Notes: generated by a model not told the origin, from the sequence alone. 64,000 nt of DNA from Rhizobium sp. (GCA_028290545.1 JAQGJP010000081.1:1-64000); one strand, 5' to 3'. Numbered from the stretch's first letter, positions 52,899 through 62,076 are shown. Made by a program: numbers and translations.

Positions 52899-53654
52899 AT
52901 GCCAAGCCCGATTATCGCCATTCCCGCAGATACGCGCGAGATGGACGGTTACAATTGGCACGCGACGCCCAACCAATATGTCAATGCGGTGGTCAAGGGC
53001 GCCAAGGCGACCGCGATCATCGTGCCGGCGCTGCTTGAGGGCAACGACATCGATTCGATTCTCGACCGGGTGGATGGCGTGATGATTTCGGGCTCGCGCT
53101 CGAACGTGCATCCGTCGCTCTATGGCGGCGAAATTGCCGACAGCAACGGCCCCTACGATCCCAATCGTGATGCCACCAGCATGGCGTTGATCCGCCGGAC
53201 GATCGATCGCGGCATTCCGCTGCTCGCCATTTGTCGCGGCATCCAGGAGCTCAACGTCGCGCTGGGCGGCACGCTGGCCACCGAGATCCAGGACAAGCCG
53301 GGCAAATGGGACCACCGCCGCCCCGAAGTGCCCGAACGCGACCGTATGTATGCGATCCGGCAGAAGGTGCATGTCAAGGAAGGCAGTTGCATCGCCGGCG
53401 TGCTCGGCCCCGGCGAATTCGAGGTCAACTCGCTGCATCGCCAGGCTATTGACGAAGCGGCTCCTCGCCTTTCGGTCGAAGCGGTTGCCGAAGACGGTAC
53501 CATTGAAGCGGTTTCGGTGATCGATGCCAAGAATTTTGCCGTCGGTGTCCAGTGGCATCCCGAATATTGGGTGGAGAGCGATGCGACCTCGGCCCGCCTG
53601 TTCAAGGCGTTCGGCGACGCGGTCCGTGCCTATGCGGGTACCGTCCGCCGCTGA
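52899..53654 (+). CDS. Gamma-glutamyl-GABA hydrolase family protein (peptidase C26)
   Basis: The 251-residue class I glutamine amidotransferase-like hydrolase has the nucleophile Cys112 in ICRGIQELNVALGG and the His of the dyad in QWHPEYW near 225, with Glu two residues later. The family (PuuD) cleaves gamma-glutamyl amide bonds, as in putrescine degradation. No other puu genes are close. Its 3' end overlaps the convergent msrQ by 25 bases. Confidence 0.88.
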   Translation: MPSPIIAIPADTREMDGYNWHATPNQYVNAVVKGAKATAIIVPALLEGNDIDSILDRVDGVMISGSRSNVHPSLYGGEIADSNGPYDPNRDATSMALIRRTIDRGIPLLAICRGIQELNVALGGTLATEIQDKPGKWDHRRPEVPERDRMYAIRQKVHVKEGSCIAGVLGPGEFEVNSLHRQAIDEAAPRLSVEAVAEDGTIEAVSVIDAKNFAVGVQWHPEYWVESDATSARLFKAFGDAVRAYAGTVRR

Positions 53655-54292
53655 TCCAACAGCAGCCTGACCAACCGGTAGCCAAGAAGCACGGCGATGA
53701 TCGTCGCGTATATGAACGGGCGCGGCGGCCAGCTTTTCACCGCCATGAAGAAATGGATGACGCCCAGCGTGGCGATCAGATAGACCAGCAGGTGCAGGCG
53801 CCCCCAGGCACGCCCCAGCGTCCGGATCGACCAGTTGTTCGAGGTGGCGGCCAGCACAATCAGGCAGATGAACGCCGTCATGCCGACGATGATGTAAGGC
53901 CGCTTGAAGATATCCACGAAAATCACCGGCAGGTTCATCGCCCGATCGAGGATGAAATAGGTGAGGAAGTGGAAAAGCACGTAATAGAAGGTCATCAGAC
54001 CGAATGCCCGGCGGAAACGATAGAAATTGATCCGCGTCAGGTCACGAATCGGGGTGACCAGCAGCGTGGCGATCATGAACCGCAACGCCCACTCGCCCAG
54101 CAGATGTTCGAATGTCTGGATCGGATTGGCGCCGAGGTTGTTGAGCGCGCCGAGATAGAAATACCAGGCAGCCGGGACCAGGCCGATGGCATAAATCCAC
54201 CACGGCGAGATCCTGGCCAGCATCTTGTTGATCTGCTTGGGCCTGTCAGTCTTGCGCAGCTTGGCGCCGGTCGTGCTGGTTGCGGTCGCCAT
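53630..54292 (-). CDS. msrQ: Methionine sulfoxide reductase heme-binding subunit
   Basis: The 220-residue inner-membrane protein has five or six helices and conserved heme-ligand His residues in the transmembrane region, with WALRFMIATLLVTPIRDLT in the middle. MsrQ passes electrons from the quinone pool to MsrP. The start overlaps the msrP stop by one base. Confidence 0.92.
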   Translation of the reverse strand: MATATSTTGAKLRKTDRPKQINKMLARISPWWIYAIGLVPAAWYFYLGALNNLGANPIQTFEHLLGEWALRFMIATLLVTPIRDLTRINFYRFRRAFGLMTFYYVLFHFLTYFILDRAMNLPVIFVDIFKRPYIIVGMTAFICLIVLAATSNNWSIRTLGRAWGRLHLLVYLIATLGVIHFFMAVKSWPPRPFIYATIIAVLLGYRLVRLLLDQRRTVPA

Positions 54293-55242
54293 CAGTAGTT
54301 TACCTGCAGGTCCATTCCGGCATAGAGCGATGCGACTTCATCGCCATAGCCATTGAATTTCTCGGTGTCGCGTTTTCCCGTGCCTCCGAAGAAACCGCCG
54401 CCGGCACCCAGCACCCGCTCCTGCGCCTGACTCCAGCGCGGATGGTCCCGCTCCGGATTGACGTTGGAATAGAAGCCGTACTCACCGGGCGCCGAAACAT
54501 TCCAGGCCGTCACCGGCTGGCTGTCGACGAGCGTGATCCTCTCGATCGATTTGATGCTTTTGAAGCCGTATTTCCAGGGCACCACGAGCCGGATCGGCGC
54601 GCCGTTCTGGTTGGGCAGCACGTCGCCATAAATGCCGACGGCCATGATCGTCAGGGGATGCATGGCTTCGTCGAGGCGAAGGCCCTCGCGATATGGCCAG
54701 TCGAGCACGGGTGCAAAGCCGCCGACACCGGGCATTTCCTCCGGACGAAGCACCGTCTGGAAGGCCACGAATTTGGCGCTTCCAAGCGGCTCGACCTGCT
54801 TCAGCAGTTCTGAGAGCATGAAGCCCGTCCATGGCACGACCATCGACCAGGCCTCGACGCAACGGAAGCGATAGATGCGTTCCTCGAGCGGCATCCTGGC
54901 CATCAGGTCCTGGAGATCGAACTCCATCGGCTTCTTGACCATGCCGTCGATCCTGATCTTCCAGGGTTGCGGCTTGAAATCACCCGAATAGGCGGCCGGG
55001 TCCGATTTGCTGGTGCCGAATTCGTAGTAGTTGTTATACGTTGTCGCATCTTCCTTCGGCGTGATCTTGTCGTTGACGATATAGCTCGACTGCTTGGCAT
55101 TGAGAGCGGCGTTCGCCGAAGAAGCCAGGCTGCCGCTCAGGCCGGCTGCGATGGCGCCGGTCATGAACTGCCGCCGCTTCATGTAAAGCGACCGTGAGGT
55201 GATTTCCGACGATTTGATGAATGGCGCTCTGTAAGCCGGCAT
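54292..55242 (-). CDS. msrP: Periplasmic methionine sulfoxide reductase, catalytic subunit
   Basis: The 316-residue molybdopterin enzyme has a twin-arginine leader with KRRQFM at 22-27 and the Mo-ligand Cys128 in YRFRCVEAW. It repairs oxidised methionine in periplasmic proteins. The longer N-terminal start ([15 protein letters not shown]) is the usual form. It is upstream of msrQ in one operon. Confidence 0.93.
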   Translation of the reverse strand: MPAYRAPFIKSSEITSRSLYMKRRQFMTGAIAAGLSGSLASSANAALNAKQSSYIVNDKITPKEDATTYNNYYEFGTSKSDPAAYSGDFKPQPWKIRIDGMVKKPMEFDLQDLMARMPLEERIYRFRCVEAWSMVVPWTGFMLSELLKQVEPLGSAKFVAFQTVLRPEEMPGVGGFAPVLDWPYREGLRLDEAMHPLTIMAVGIYGDVLPNQNGAPIRLVVPWKYGFKSIKSIERITLVDSQPVTAWNVSAPGEYGFYSNVNPERDHPRWSQAQERVLGAGGGFFGGTGKRDTEKFNGYGDEVASLYAGMDLQVNY

Positions 55243-55380
55243 GACGATCCCTCGATCCCTGAAGTGGTTGTTTCAATGGATTATACGCGAGATCGCCGGA
55301 ATAGTTTCGCAACTTTCGTCACAACGGCGTGAGACGGCGAGAGCGCTGTGTCACGCGGCCGCGAGATTGCCGAGAGGAGG

Positions 55381-55584
55381 CTATCTCTTGTATTTCGACC
55401 GCAGCCAGAAGATCGCAAAGAAAAACAGGATGATCACCGCTCCGGCAATGAAACCGAGCACCGGGGAATAGGCGCCGATGCCCAGTACGATCTGCGGCAT
55501 GAAATACAGCGCCAGCCCGGCAGTCAAAAGGATGACGGCCGCCGCAATCATCGTGTTGCGCGTTTCATGCTTGTCATCGGTCAT
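55381..55584 (-). CDS. Small two-helix membrane protein
   Basis: I chose ATG 55584 (MTDDKHETRNTM), five bases after the upstream GNAT stop, giving 67 residues. Two membrane helices (about 12-32 and 38-60) and a basic C-terminal tail (RSKYKR) are visible. I do not recognise a family. It is likely co-transcribed with the acetyltransferase gene. Confidence 0.6.
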   Translation of the reverse strand: MTDDKHETRNTMIAAAVILLTAGLALYFMPQIVLGIGAYSPVLGFIAGAVIILFFFAIFWLRSKYKR

Positions 55585-55589
55585 CAAAT

Positions 55590-56273
55590 TCAGCCTTCCA
55601 TGATCGCTGCGCGGATGTCCTGCAGCGTCTGCTTCTGCTTGCCGTCGGCATCGAAATTGGATGGATCCAGCCACGCCTCGAATGCCGACTTCAGCATCGG
55701 CCACTCGTCATCGATGATCGAAAACCAGGCCGTGTCGCGATTGGCGCCGCGCGAAATCAGATGCTTGCGGAACACGCCTTCAAAACTGAAGCCGAGCCGC
55801 GCCGCCGTGATCTTGCTCTGGGCATTGTCATTGTTGCATTTCCACTCATACCGGCGATAGCCGAGATCGTCGAACACGTGCCTGGCCATCAGGTAATGCA
55901 CTTCGGTCGATATGGCCGAGCGCATCATCGCCGGACCATGCGCCACGCCGCCGACCTCGACCACGCCATTGGCCGGATCGGCACGCATGTAGTGTGCCAT
56001 GCCGACGACCCGACCAGTGCTGTTGTCGCGGAATATCTCGGTCAGCCAGCCGACCTTCTTGACGCTGTCCAGCCAGTTGCCGAAATCCTCGGCATGGGCG
56101 AAATCCGGCGCGGAAAAATATTTCAAATGCGCATTGGTGCCTTCTCGGCCGAGCGCGTCCCACAGGGCATCGAGATGCTCGGCACGTATATAGGGCTCGA
56201 TCGTAACATAGCGGCCCTTGAGGGTGACCGGCTGCGGGGTGGGTTTCGGCGTCCAGTTCTTCAGATCTTCCAT
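55590..56273 (-). CDS. GNAT family N-acetyltransferase (RimJ/RimL-like)
   Basis: I chose ATG 56273 (MEDLKNWTPKPTP) for 227 residues. The body fits the RimJ/RimL branch: a beta-alpha acetyl-CoA-binding fold with MRSAISTEVHYLMARHVFDDLGYRRYEWKCNNDNAQSK. The substrate, a protein or small molecule, is unknown. Confidence 0.84.
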   Translation of the reverse strand: MEDLKNWTPKPTPQPVTLKGRYVTIEPYIRAEHLDALWDALGREGTNAHLKYFSAPDFAHAEDFGNWLDSVKKVGWLTEIFRDNSTGRVVGMAHYMRADPANGVVEVGGVAHGPAMMRSAISTEVHYLMARHVFDDLGYRRYEWKCNNDNAQSKITAARLGFSFEGVFRKHLISRGANRDTAWFSIIDDEWPMLKSAFEAWLDPSNFDADGKQKQTLQDIRAAIMEG

Positions 56274-56354
56274 GAGCACTCTCAATATGAAATCGGAGGC
56301 GATATCATCGCCTCCGATAGAGATAGGCAAGTCAAATTTATTGATGAACTGGAC

Positions 56355-57068
56355 TTATGCGACCTTGGCGCTCGCCACCGTCGCTTCGATGTGATCGATC
56401 AGGGCATCGGCCAGACCCAGCCGGCCGGCGAGCAGGTCCAGATAGCCACGTTCGGCGCGGCTGTCGGGTTCGATGGCGATGCGCGACGCAGTGTAGAGCT
56501 CGACCTTCTGGCTCTCCGTCCGGGCAGCGCCGATGATCGTATCGAGATCGACGGGGTTGACGAGTTCGCTCTCGAGGAAGGCCTGCGCATCGGCACCGAG
56601 GCCGGCGAGCTTGACCTTGCCGAGGATCGCTTCGCGTTCCGCGTCATCGATGTGGCCGTCCGCACGTGCAGCAGCGATCATCGCCCGCACCAGGATCACC
56701 GCGAAATCGTCGCTGTTGGCCTCGTCCTCGGTATGAAAACCACTGTCCTGAGGCGGCGGGAGAAGTTCGATCGTGGTGGTCCGAGCCGGCGATGCATCGA
56801 CAGGCGGCACGTCCTTGCCGGCCTGCCAGCTCTTGTAGGCCTGATAGCCAAGGCCGGCGATAGCGGCAAGGCCACCCAGCCTCAAAGCCGAGCCACCCAA
56901 TTGACGACCGGTGCTGGTGCCCAGCAACACAGCCGCGAGCGCCCCCGCAGCCAGCGGATTGTCCTTGGCCATTTGTCCGACCTGGCCGGCTCGATCCTTG
57001 ACCGTGCCTCCGGCACCGGGCACTTGCGAACCCAAGAATTGATCCAGAAGCTTCTTCGCGTCGAACAT
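56355..57068 (-). CDS. DUF533 / TerB-like protein
   Basis: I chose ATG 57068 after GGAGGACC, giving 237 residues. An Ala/Gly-rich hydrophobic N-terminal region (about 35-80) is followed by an alpha-helical tellurite-resistance TerB-like domain, with EREAILGKVKLAGLGADAQAFLESEL. Its role is unknown; the name comes from a family only loosely linked to tellurite resistance. Confidence 0.8.
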   Translation of the reverse strand: MFDAKKLLDQFLGSQVPGAGGTVKDRAGQVGQMAKDNPLAAGALAAVLLGTSTGRQLGGSALRLGGLAAIAGLGYQAYKSWQAGKDVPPVDASPARTTTIELLPPPQDSGFHTEDEANSDDFAVILVRAMIAAARADGHIDDAEREAILGKVKLAGLGADAQAFLESELVNPVDLDTIIGAARTESQKVELYTASRIAIEPDSRAERGYLDLLAGRLGLADALIDHIEATVASAKVA

Positions 57069-57152
57069 GCGGTCCTCCATGCGGGGTTGTATCAGGCGAG
57101 AAGAACATAGGAACACGGCGGGAATATTACAAACGCAGCGCCGATATTTTGC

Positions 57153-57791
57153 TTATTGGCCGAGAGCCGCAGCCTCCGCAGCCAGCTTGGTGATCCCTGC
57201 CCAGTCGCCTGCTGCAACCATTGCCTTCGGGGCAACCCAGGAGCCGCCGACGCAGACGACATTCGAAAGGCTGAGATAATCCCGGGCATTGTTGAGCGAC
57301 ACGCCACCGGTCGGGCAAAAGAGAATGCCATTGAGTGGCGACGACAGCGCGTTGAGATAGGCCGCCCCGCCGGCCTGTTCAGCCGGGAAGAATTTCAGCA
57401 CGCTATAGCCGCGGTCACGCAGGGCCATGACTTCGGTGGCGGTGACCGCACCGGGGAGCAGCGGTATGTCGCTCTGGTCGGCAGCATCGAGCAGCGACGG
57501 GCCGGCGCCCGGCGAAACGATGAATTTGGAGCCGGCCTTGATCGCCAGATCCCACTGCCGGGCGTCGAGCACGGTGCCCGCACCGGCGACCGCACCTTCG
57601 ACCTCGTCGGCCACCGCCTTGATGGCGTCGAGTGCTGCAGGCGTGCGCAGAGTGATTTCGATCGCCTTCAGGCCACCCGCCACCAGCGCGCGGGCCAGCG
57701 GAACCGCCGATTTGACATCATCGATGACGATCACCGGCACGACGGGCTGTAGGCGCAGGGTGGAAAGAAGAGTCTCGGTCTTGCCGCTCAT
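57153..57791 (-). CDS. eda: 2-dehydro-3-deoxy-phosphogluconate (KDPG) aldolase
   Basis: I chose ATG 57791 after AGGAGACG, giving 212 residues; the upstream open frame runs through the divergent promoter. It has the class I aldolase fold, with PVIVIDD at the start, the Schiff-base Lys in LKFFPAEQAGG near 130 and FCPTGGVSLNNARDYL near 160. It cleaves KDPG to pyruvate and glyceraldehyde-3-phosphate in the Entner-Doudoroff pathway and can end hexuronate degradation started by uxuA/uxuB nearby. A GAAACGATTGAA sequence at 57805-57816 lies just before the start. Confidence 0.93.
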   Translation of the reverse strand: MSGKTETLLSTLRLQPVVPVIVIDDVKSAVPLARALVAGGLKAIEITLRTPAALDAIKAVADEVEGAVAGAGTVLDARQWDLAIKAGSKFIVSPGAGPSLLDAADQSDIPLLPGAVTATEVMALRDRGYSVLKFFPAEQAGGAAYLNALSSPLNGILFCPTGGVSLNNARDYLSLSNVVCVGGSWVAPKAMVAAGDWAGITKLAAEAAALGQ

Positions 57792-57876
57792 CAGAGCCGT
57801 CTCCTGAAACGATTGAATTGCAGCCCGTGTTAACGGACACGGACTTTTCTGTCGAGATAAAATTGCCTGTTCTATA

Positions 57877-57897
57877 CTGCCACAATATGACAGCATG
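57877..57897 (+). promoter_or_regulatory. Candidate WYL-regulator operator, copy 1
   Basis: CTGCCA (57877-57882), five bases, TGACAG (57888-57893) form an inverted repeat with one mismatch. The 21-base element matches that at 58631-58651 in 17 positions. It lies 40 bases upstream of the YafY-type gene and within the divergent region to eda, so it could autoregulate the regulator. Confidence 0.55.
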
Positions 57898-57936
57898 ACC
57901 TGCGATATCGAACCGGTAATCATCGCTTGCGAGCCC

Positions 57937-58644
57937 ATGTCACGTTCCGAACGCCTTCTTGACCTGATCCAGACGCTTCGGCGCCATCGCCGGCCCGTCA
58001 GCGGCCAACGGCTGGCGGAAGAGAGCGGCGTCAGCCTCCGGACGCTTTATCGCGACATCGCGACGCTGCAGGCTCAGGGCGCCGATATCGAAGGCGAGCC
58101 CGGCCTCGGCTATATCCTCAAGCCCGGGTTCATGCTGCCGCCGCTGATGTTTTCCGAAGATGAAATCGAGGCGCTGGTGCTTGGCGCCCGCTGGGTCGCG
58201 ACACGAACCGACAATGAACTCGGCCAGGCCGCCAACAACCTTCTCGCCAAGATCGCCGCCGTGCTGCCCGATGATCTGAAACCACGCATCGAAGGCACCA
58301 ACCTCATGGTTGCCCCGGCGCCCGCTTCCGAGCCCAGCCATATCGACCTTGCCGTCATTCGCAAGGCGATCCGCAACGAGCACATGCTCGACATCACCTA
58401 TCTTGATGCGGCAGGTGCCGCATCCACGCGACGTATCTGGCCCTTCGTGCTGGGGTATTTCGAGCGCGTGCGGGTCGTTGCTGCCTGGTGCGCGCTGAGG
58501 GAAGACGTCCGCCACTTTCGCACGGACCGGATCGTCACGCTGGAACTGACCGGCATACGCTATCCGCGCCGCAAGGCTGTCCTGCTCAAGGAGTGGCGGG
58601 TCGAGCACAATGGCATTGCCGACACCAATACTGACAAAAATTGA
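57937..58644 (+). CDS. YafY family HTH/WYL-domain transcriptional regulator
   Basis: I chose ATG 57937 (MSRSERLLDLIQTLRRHRRPVSG) for 235 residues. An N-terminal winged helix (about 1-60) is followed by a WYL sensor domain (about 135-210, AIRNEHMLDITYLD to RVVAAWCALREDVRHFR). The family senses ligands through WYL and acts as repressor or activator. A repeat element sits before this gene and again just at its stop, ahead of the VOC gene. Confidence 0.88.
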   Translation: MSRSERLLDLIQTLRRHRRPVSGQRLAEESGVSLRTLYRDIATLQAQGADIEGEPGLGYILKPGFMLPPLMFSEDEIEALVLGARWVATRTDNELGQAANNLLAKIAAVLPDDLKPRIEGTNLMVAPAPASEPSHIDLAVIRKAIRNEHMLDITYLDAAGAASTRRIWPFVLGYFERVRVVAAWCALREDVRHFRTDRIVTLELTGIRYPRRKAVLLKEWRVEHNGIADTNTDKN

Positions 58645-58651
58645 CAGCATG
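58631..58651 (+). promoter_or_regulatory. Candidate WYL-regulator operator, copy 2
   Basis: CTGACA (58631-58636), five bases, TGACAG (58642-58647) matches the first copy with the same spacing and ends in the same ATG. It overlaps the regulator's own stop codon and lies 58 bases upstream of the VOC gene. Confidence 0.55.
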
Positions 58652-58708
58652 TGGTGTTAGATCGTTTCCAGCGGCCGGATGGAGGCCGCAGCCTGAAAGG
58701 AAACGACG

Positions 58709-59077
58709 ATGATTGCCAATTACAATCTGCTCTATGTCGACAATGCGCCGGCAAGCCGTGATTTCTATGCCCGATTGCTGGATCTGAAGCCTGTCGAGGA
58801 CTCCGGGAATTTCGTGCTCTTCATCCTGCCGAACGGGATTAAATTCGGTCTCTGGAACAAGCATGACGTAAAGCCCGCCGCCAACCAACCCGGAGGTTTC
58901 GAACTCGGTCTGCCGGTCGGGTCCGATGGGGAAGTCGACCAGCTTGCTGCCGATTGGAAGGCACGCGGAATTTCGATCATCCAGGAGCCGGAGACCATGG
59001 ATTTCGGCCGCACCTTCACCGCGCTTGATCCCGATGGCCACCGTTTGCGCGTCCTGCATCTGGACATGGGGCGGTGA
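58709..59077 (+). CDS. VOC (glyoxalase/bleomycin resistance) family protein
   Basis: A 122-residue protein with the [23 protein letters not shown] start and [20 protein letters not shown] end of the vicinal oxygen chelate fold. A good AAAGGAAACGACG leader precedes the ATG. It is coupled to the EVE-domain gene by a four-base overlap. WYL regulators are often adjacent to such genes. The substrate is unknown. Confidence 0.85.
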   Translation: MIANYNLLYVDNAPASRDFYARLLDLKPVEDSGNFVLFILPNGIKFGLWNKHDVKPAANQPGGFELGLPVGSDGEVDQLAADWKARGISIIQEPETMDFGRTFTALDPDGHRLRVLHLDMGR

Positions 59078-59505
59078 CCGCCTGGATCGGGGTCGCCTCG
59101 GCAGATCACGTAGCGAGGGGCCGTGAAGGCGGCTTCATGCAGGTAAGTCACGGCAAGCATGCGCCGATCGCCCGCATCCAGCCGGGCGATACGGTCATCT
59201 TCTATTCTCCGGCAACTGAAATGGGTGGTGCCGACAAGTTGCAGAGCTTCACCGCGGCTGGCACCGTCAAACCAGGCGAGCCCTATCTCTTCGACATGGG
59301 CGGCGGCTTCACGCCCTATCGGCGGGATGTCGAATGGCAGGCGACGCATATCACTCCAATCGCCCGCCTTCTCCAGCATCTCGAACTGACCACGGGCAAG
59401 ACCAACTGGGGCTATGGCTTCCGCTTCGGCGTGGTCCGCATTTCGGATCACGATTGCCGTATCATTCTCAAGGCGATGACATCAGATCAGATCGCGTCGG
59501 AATAG
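59074..59505 (+). CDS. EVE-domain protein (UPF0310-like)
   Basis: The GTG at 59074 overlaps the VOC stop by four bases (GTGA) and gives 143 residues. The [26 protein letters not shown] start and [10 protein letters not shown] segment are those of the EVE fold, a YTH/PUA-like domain that binds modified bases in RNA or DNA. Its 3' end overlaps the convergent Rrf2 gene by 19 bases. Confidence 0.86.
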   Translation: MTAWIGVASADHVARGREGGFMQVSHGKHAPIARIQPGDTVIFYSPATEMGGADKLQSFTAAGTVKPGEPYLFDMGGGFTPYRRDVEWQATHITPIARLLQHLELTTGKTNWGYGFRFGVVRISDHDCRIILKAMTSDQIASE

Positions 59506-59957
59506 ACCGCGTCTCTCGGCTTGTCGATGGGCGGTGATTTCTGCTCGGTGTCGATGAACTGCGACAACGTCATGTTGTCGAGGATTTCCGCCATCGCGTC
59601 CCGAACTTCCGTCATCGACAGCCGCACCAGGCATTCCTCCGGATTGCGGCAGTCGTCGCAAACCTCGAACGCCGTGCGGCTCGCACAGCGTATCGGCGCC
59701 AAGGGACCGTCCAGCGTCCGGATCACATGGCCGATCCTGATCTCGTCTGCAGTCTTAGACAGGCAATAGCCTCCGCCCGGTCCCTTCTTGGAGCGCAGGA
59801 TGCCGGCCTTGCGCAATTCAAGCAGGATGGCGTCCAGGAACTTCTTGGGAATATTGTTCCGTTCGGCAATCTCGGTGATGAAGGCGGTTTCGCCCGGCGG
59901 CAGCTTAGCCAGATCGGCCAGCGCCTTCAGGCCGTATTTTCCTTTTTTGGTGAGCAT
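59487..59957 (-). CDS. Rrf2 family transcriptional regulator
   Basis: The 156-residue protein has an N-terminal winged helix ([17 protein letters not shown], recognition helix near 35-50) and four cysteines at 91, 100, 103 and 109 in a short loop, suggesting an iron-sulfur cluster as in IscR and NsrR. It may sense iron, redox or nitric oxide. The targets are unknown. Confidence 0.9.
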   Translation of the reverse strand: MLTKKGKYGLKALADLAKLPPGETAFITEIAERNNIPKKFLDAILLELRKAGILRSKKGPGGGYCLSKTADEIRIGHVIRTLDGPLAPIRCASRTAFEVCDDCRNPEECLVRLSMTEVRDAMAEILDNMTLSQFIDTEQKSPPIDKPRDAVYSDAI

Positions 59958-60082
59958 GCCTGAACCTTTTACAGTCGAATGAAACCATTCCGCCGGAGAG
60001 CGTATTCTTCTTCGTCCATAAATTTAGTATAAATATAAGCATTTGCAAGTTTTTCCGTCGATTTAGACTTAAAATCGAGAAA

Positions 60083-60102
60083 GCCCGGGCTTTTTCCCGG
60101 GC
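60083..60102 (-). terminator. Terminator after the repeat-containing exported protein gene
   Basis: GCCCGGG (60083-60089) pairs with CCCGGGC (60096-60102), loop CTTTTT. On the minus strand the stem is followed by TTTCT. It lies 40 bases past the stop. Confidence 0.7.
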
Positions 60103-60141
60103 CCTGGGCCGAAAGTGACACTTCGAGCGTCAGCCGGTTCG

Positions 60142-61569
60142 CTATTTGAACGGGAAATTGGCGACCCGCGTTCCATGGAACAGTTCGTGAAACGTGTAGG
60201 ACGGAATCGGATCCTGGTAATCCTTGTAGAGGCAGCGCGCCGAGACGACGATGTCGTAAGCGATCGTGGCAGACTTTTCATTGAGCGCGAGCGACGGCAT
60301 CTGGCCGTTCCAGATCTCGCCGTCACAATGCAAAGGCATGGCCTGCGGCCGCTCCTTCTCCGGCACGGACATGGCTTCGACGAGTTCCGACTTCCAGGCA
60401 GGCTTATCGGTCTCGCAGTCGTCATTGCAGGCGGCAAGCGCAATCTGTCCATCCGTTGTCAGCATGCCGATGCGCGGCCGATCCTCGGCATCGAGCACCA
60501 GATCTGCGGATTCGCCGATGCCTTCGCCGGGCTGCACCGTGCTGCCGTTCCAGCTTTTGCCGTCACCGCAATCGGCTTTGCACCAGAAGTAGATCAGCTG
60601 GTGGTCGAGATCCTGCCGTTGCAGGCCATTGCCGGCGAACTGGGCAATGCGCGGCTGGCCATCCCTTGTGAAGGCCAGATCCCATGTCGGGTTCGGGTAG
60701 GAGCCGCCGCCGGTCTCGTGCACGAAGGCGCGCTTCCAGTTCGCCTTGCTGGTGCAATCGTCCGCACATCCATAGTAATAGAGTCCGTTCTTCAACGCCT
60801 TGCCGCTGTCGTCGAAGGCATAGACATTGGCGAGCACACCCATTGTGCCGTTCTCGGCGATCGACAGAACCGGCTTGGTAAACTGCTCATGGCGATAGCT
60901 TTCCGTAATGTGGAGGGCGAGATCCGTCTCCTTCCAGTTCGCTCTCTCCAGGCAATCCGCATCGCAGGACATGACGAAGGCGCCGTAGTGATCCGGCTCG
61001 ATGCCATAGTTGGCGTCCGTATAGATGAAGCGGGGCCGTCCCTGTGCATCAAGTGCGAAGGTTCGGTCCGGGACGCGGAGATTCAGCACTTCGCTCAGCA
61101 GGTTGTCGCCACTGTCGGCGATCTCCGCAAATTTCCAGTTTGCAGCGTCCTGGCAGTCGTCATCGCATTCGCCGTAGGAATAGGTCCGGTTGTAGCTGGA
61201 TTTGTTCGGCGCTGCGTAGCTCGTCACATATAGCCTCGGCTTGCCGTCGGAGGTCACCGCGAGCTGGATCTTGTTGGCCCGGGCGAAAGGAATCGTGGCG
61301 ATTTGCCAATTGCCTTTGCTGGTGCCGCAGTCGGAAGAATCACACACGCCGTAATAGATGAAATCCTTGGTCTTGCCGTCATAGCCGGTATGGGCCATGT
61401 GCAGCCGGTCTTCCTTGTCGCGAACGAGCGTGATGCTTGCCGATTCCTGCTCAGGCGCGGGATAGAACCCACCGGGTCCTGAAATCGCCGCACTGCCGCC
61501 GCTGCACTGCTGGATAAACAGCATAACCATGCCAAAGCCGGCGCAAGCCAGCACTATTCTCTTCAACAA
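60142..61569 (-). CDS. Exported protein with six Cys-x3-Cys/Trp repeats, unrecognised family
   Basis: I do not recognise this 475-residue protein. It has a signal peptide or membrane anchor (1-23, ending IQQC; the lipobox fit is poor). Six repeats of 51-67 residues each end in a Tyr-rich strand and C-x3/4-C followed by Trp: Cys pairs at 76/81, 135/139, 202/206, 268/272, 330/334 and 381/385. Most repeats also carry a D-x-GxPR turn. The spacing suggests a six-bladed beta-propeller, each blade stabilised by a disulfide; that is an inference. Neighbours give no clue. Confidence 0.7.
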   Translation of the reverse strand: MLKRIVLACAGFGMVMLFIQQCSGGSAAISGPGGFYPAPEQESASITLVRDKEDRLHMAHTGYDGKTKDFIYYGVCDSSDCGTSKGNWQIATIPFARANKIQLAVTSDGKPRLYVTSYAAPNKSSYNRTYSYGECDDDCQDAANWKFAEIADSGDNLLSEVLNLRVPDRTFALDAQGRPRFIYTDANYGIEPDHYGAFVMSCDADCLERANWKETDLALHITESYRHEQFTKPVLSIAENGTMGVLANVYAFDDSGKALKNGLYYYGCADDCTSKANWKRAFVHETGGGSYPNPTWDLAFTRDGQPRIAQFAGNGLQRQDLDHQLIYFWCKADCGDGKSWNGSTVQPGEGIGESADLVLDAEDRPRIGMLTTDGQIALAACNDDCETDKPAWKSELVEAMSVPEKERPQAMPLHCDGEIWNGQMPSLALNEKSATIAYDIVVSARCLYKDYQDPIPSYTFHELFHGTRVANFPFK

Positions 61570-61905
61570 TATTGTATCCCCTGGTCATAACACATTGTGT
61601 GGCAAAATCAGTGCCGCAGGGTTTAGACGGCTGAGGCGGAGATTTTCCAGCGGCATGACAACAAATTTATGCCGCTGACCGCAAATCCCTGGCCTCTGGC
61701 TTTATTCCGGCGATGGCATGCACGCCAATCCTGACGATATGTCCATCAGTCTCCCCGTTAAAGCGTGCATTCCTGATACACGCTGCGATTTAGGCCGCGC
61801 AATTAATCAATCGTAGACAATACAACTTAGGATATTGGTAAATATTGTCATTTATCAAGGAAGGCGTACCAGCCAGCAACTCTCACCGCCAGTCAGGAGT
61901 ATGGA
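61570..61905. other. Intergenic region upstream of the Flp pilin
   Basis: This 336-base divergent gap is AT-rich towards the pilin (61800-61860) and holds no gene I can support. It should contain the promoters of the pilin and of the leftward repeat-protein gene. The last bases hold the AGGAG site (61895-61899) of the pilin. Confidence 0.6.
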
Positions 61906-62076
61906 ATGTCCAAATTGTTTTCACGCTTTATCAACGACGAATCAGGTGCCACCGCCATCGAATACGGCCTCATCGCCGCGCTCATTTCAGTCGCGTTGAT
62001 CACCGGCGCAACCGCATTGGGCACTGCGCTCAACACGCAGTTCGATACGCTTTCGACGAAACTGAACGTGACCTGA
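61906..62076 (+). CDS. Flp family type IVb pilin
   Basis: This 56-codon gene is easily missed. It reads MSKLFSRFINDESGATAIEY followed by a hydrophobic helix. The prepilin peptidase site is after Gly14, with Glu at +5 and Tyr at +6 of the mature protein, the Flp signature. AGGAG (61895-61899) lies six bases before the ATG. The protein would be the major subunit of a tight-adherence pilus. No prepilin peptidase or tad secretion genes lie close; the only related gene in the window is the TadG-like one at 5909. Confidence 0.9.
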   Translation: MSKLFSRFINDESGATAIEYGLIAALISVALITGATALGTALNTQFDTLSTKLNVT

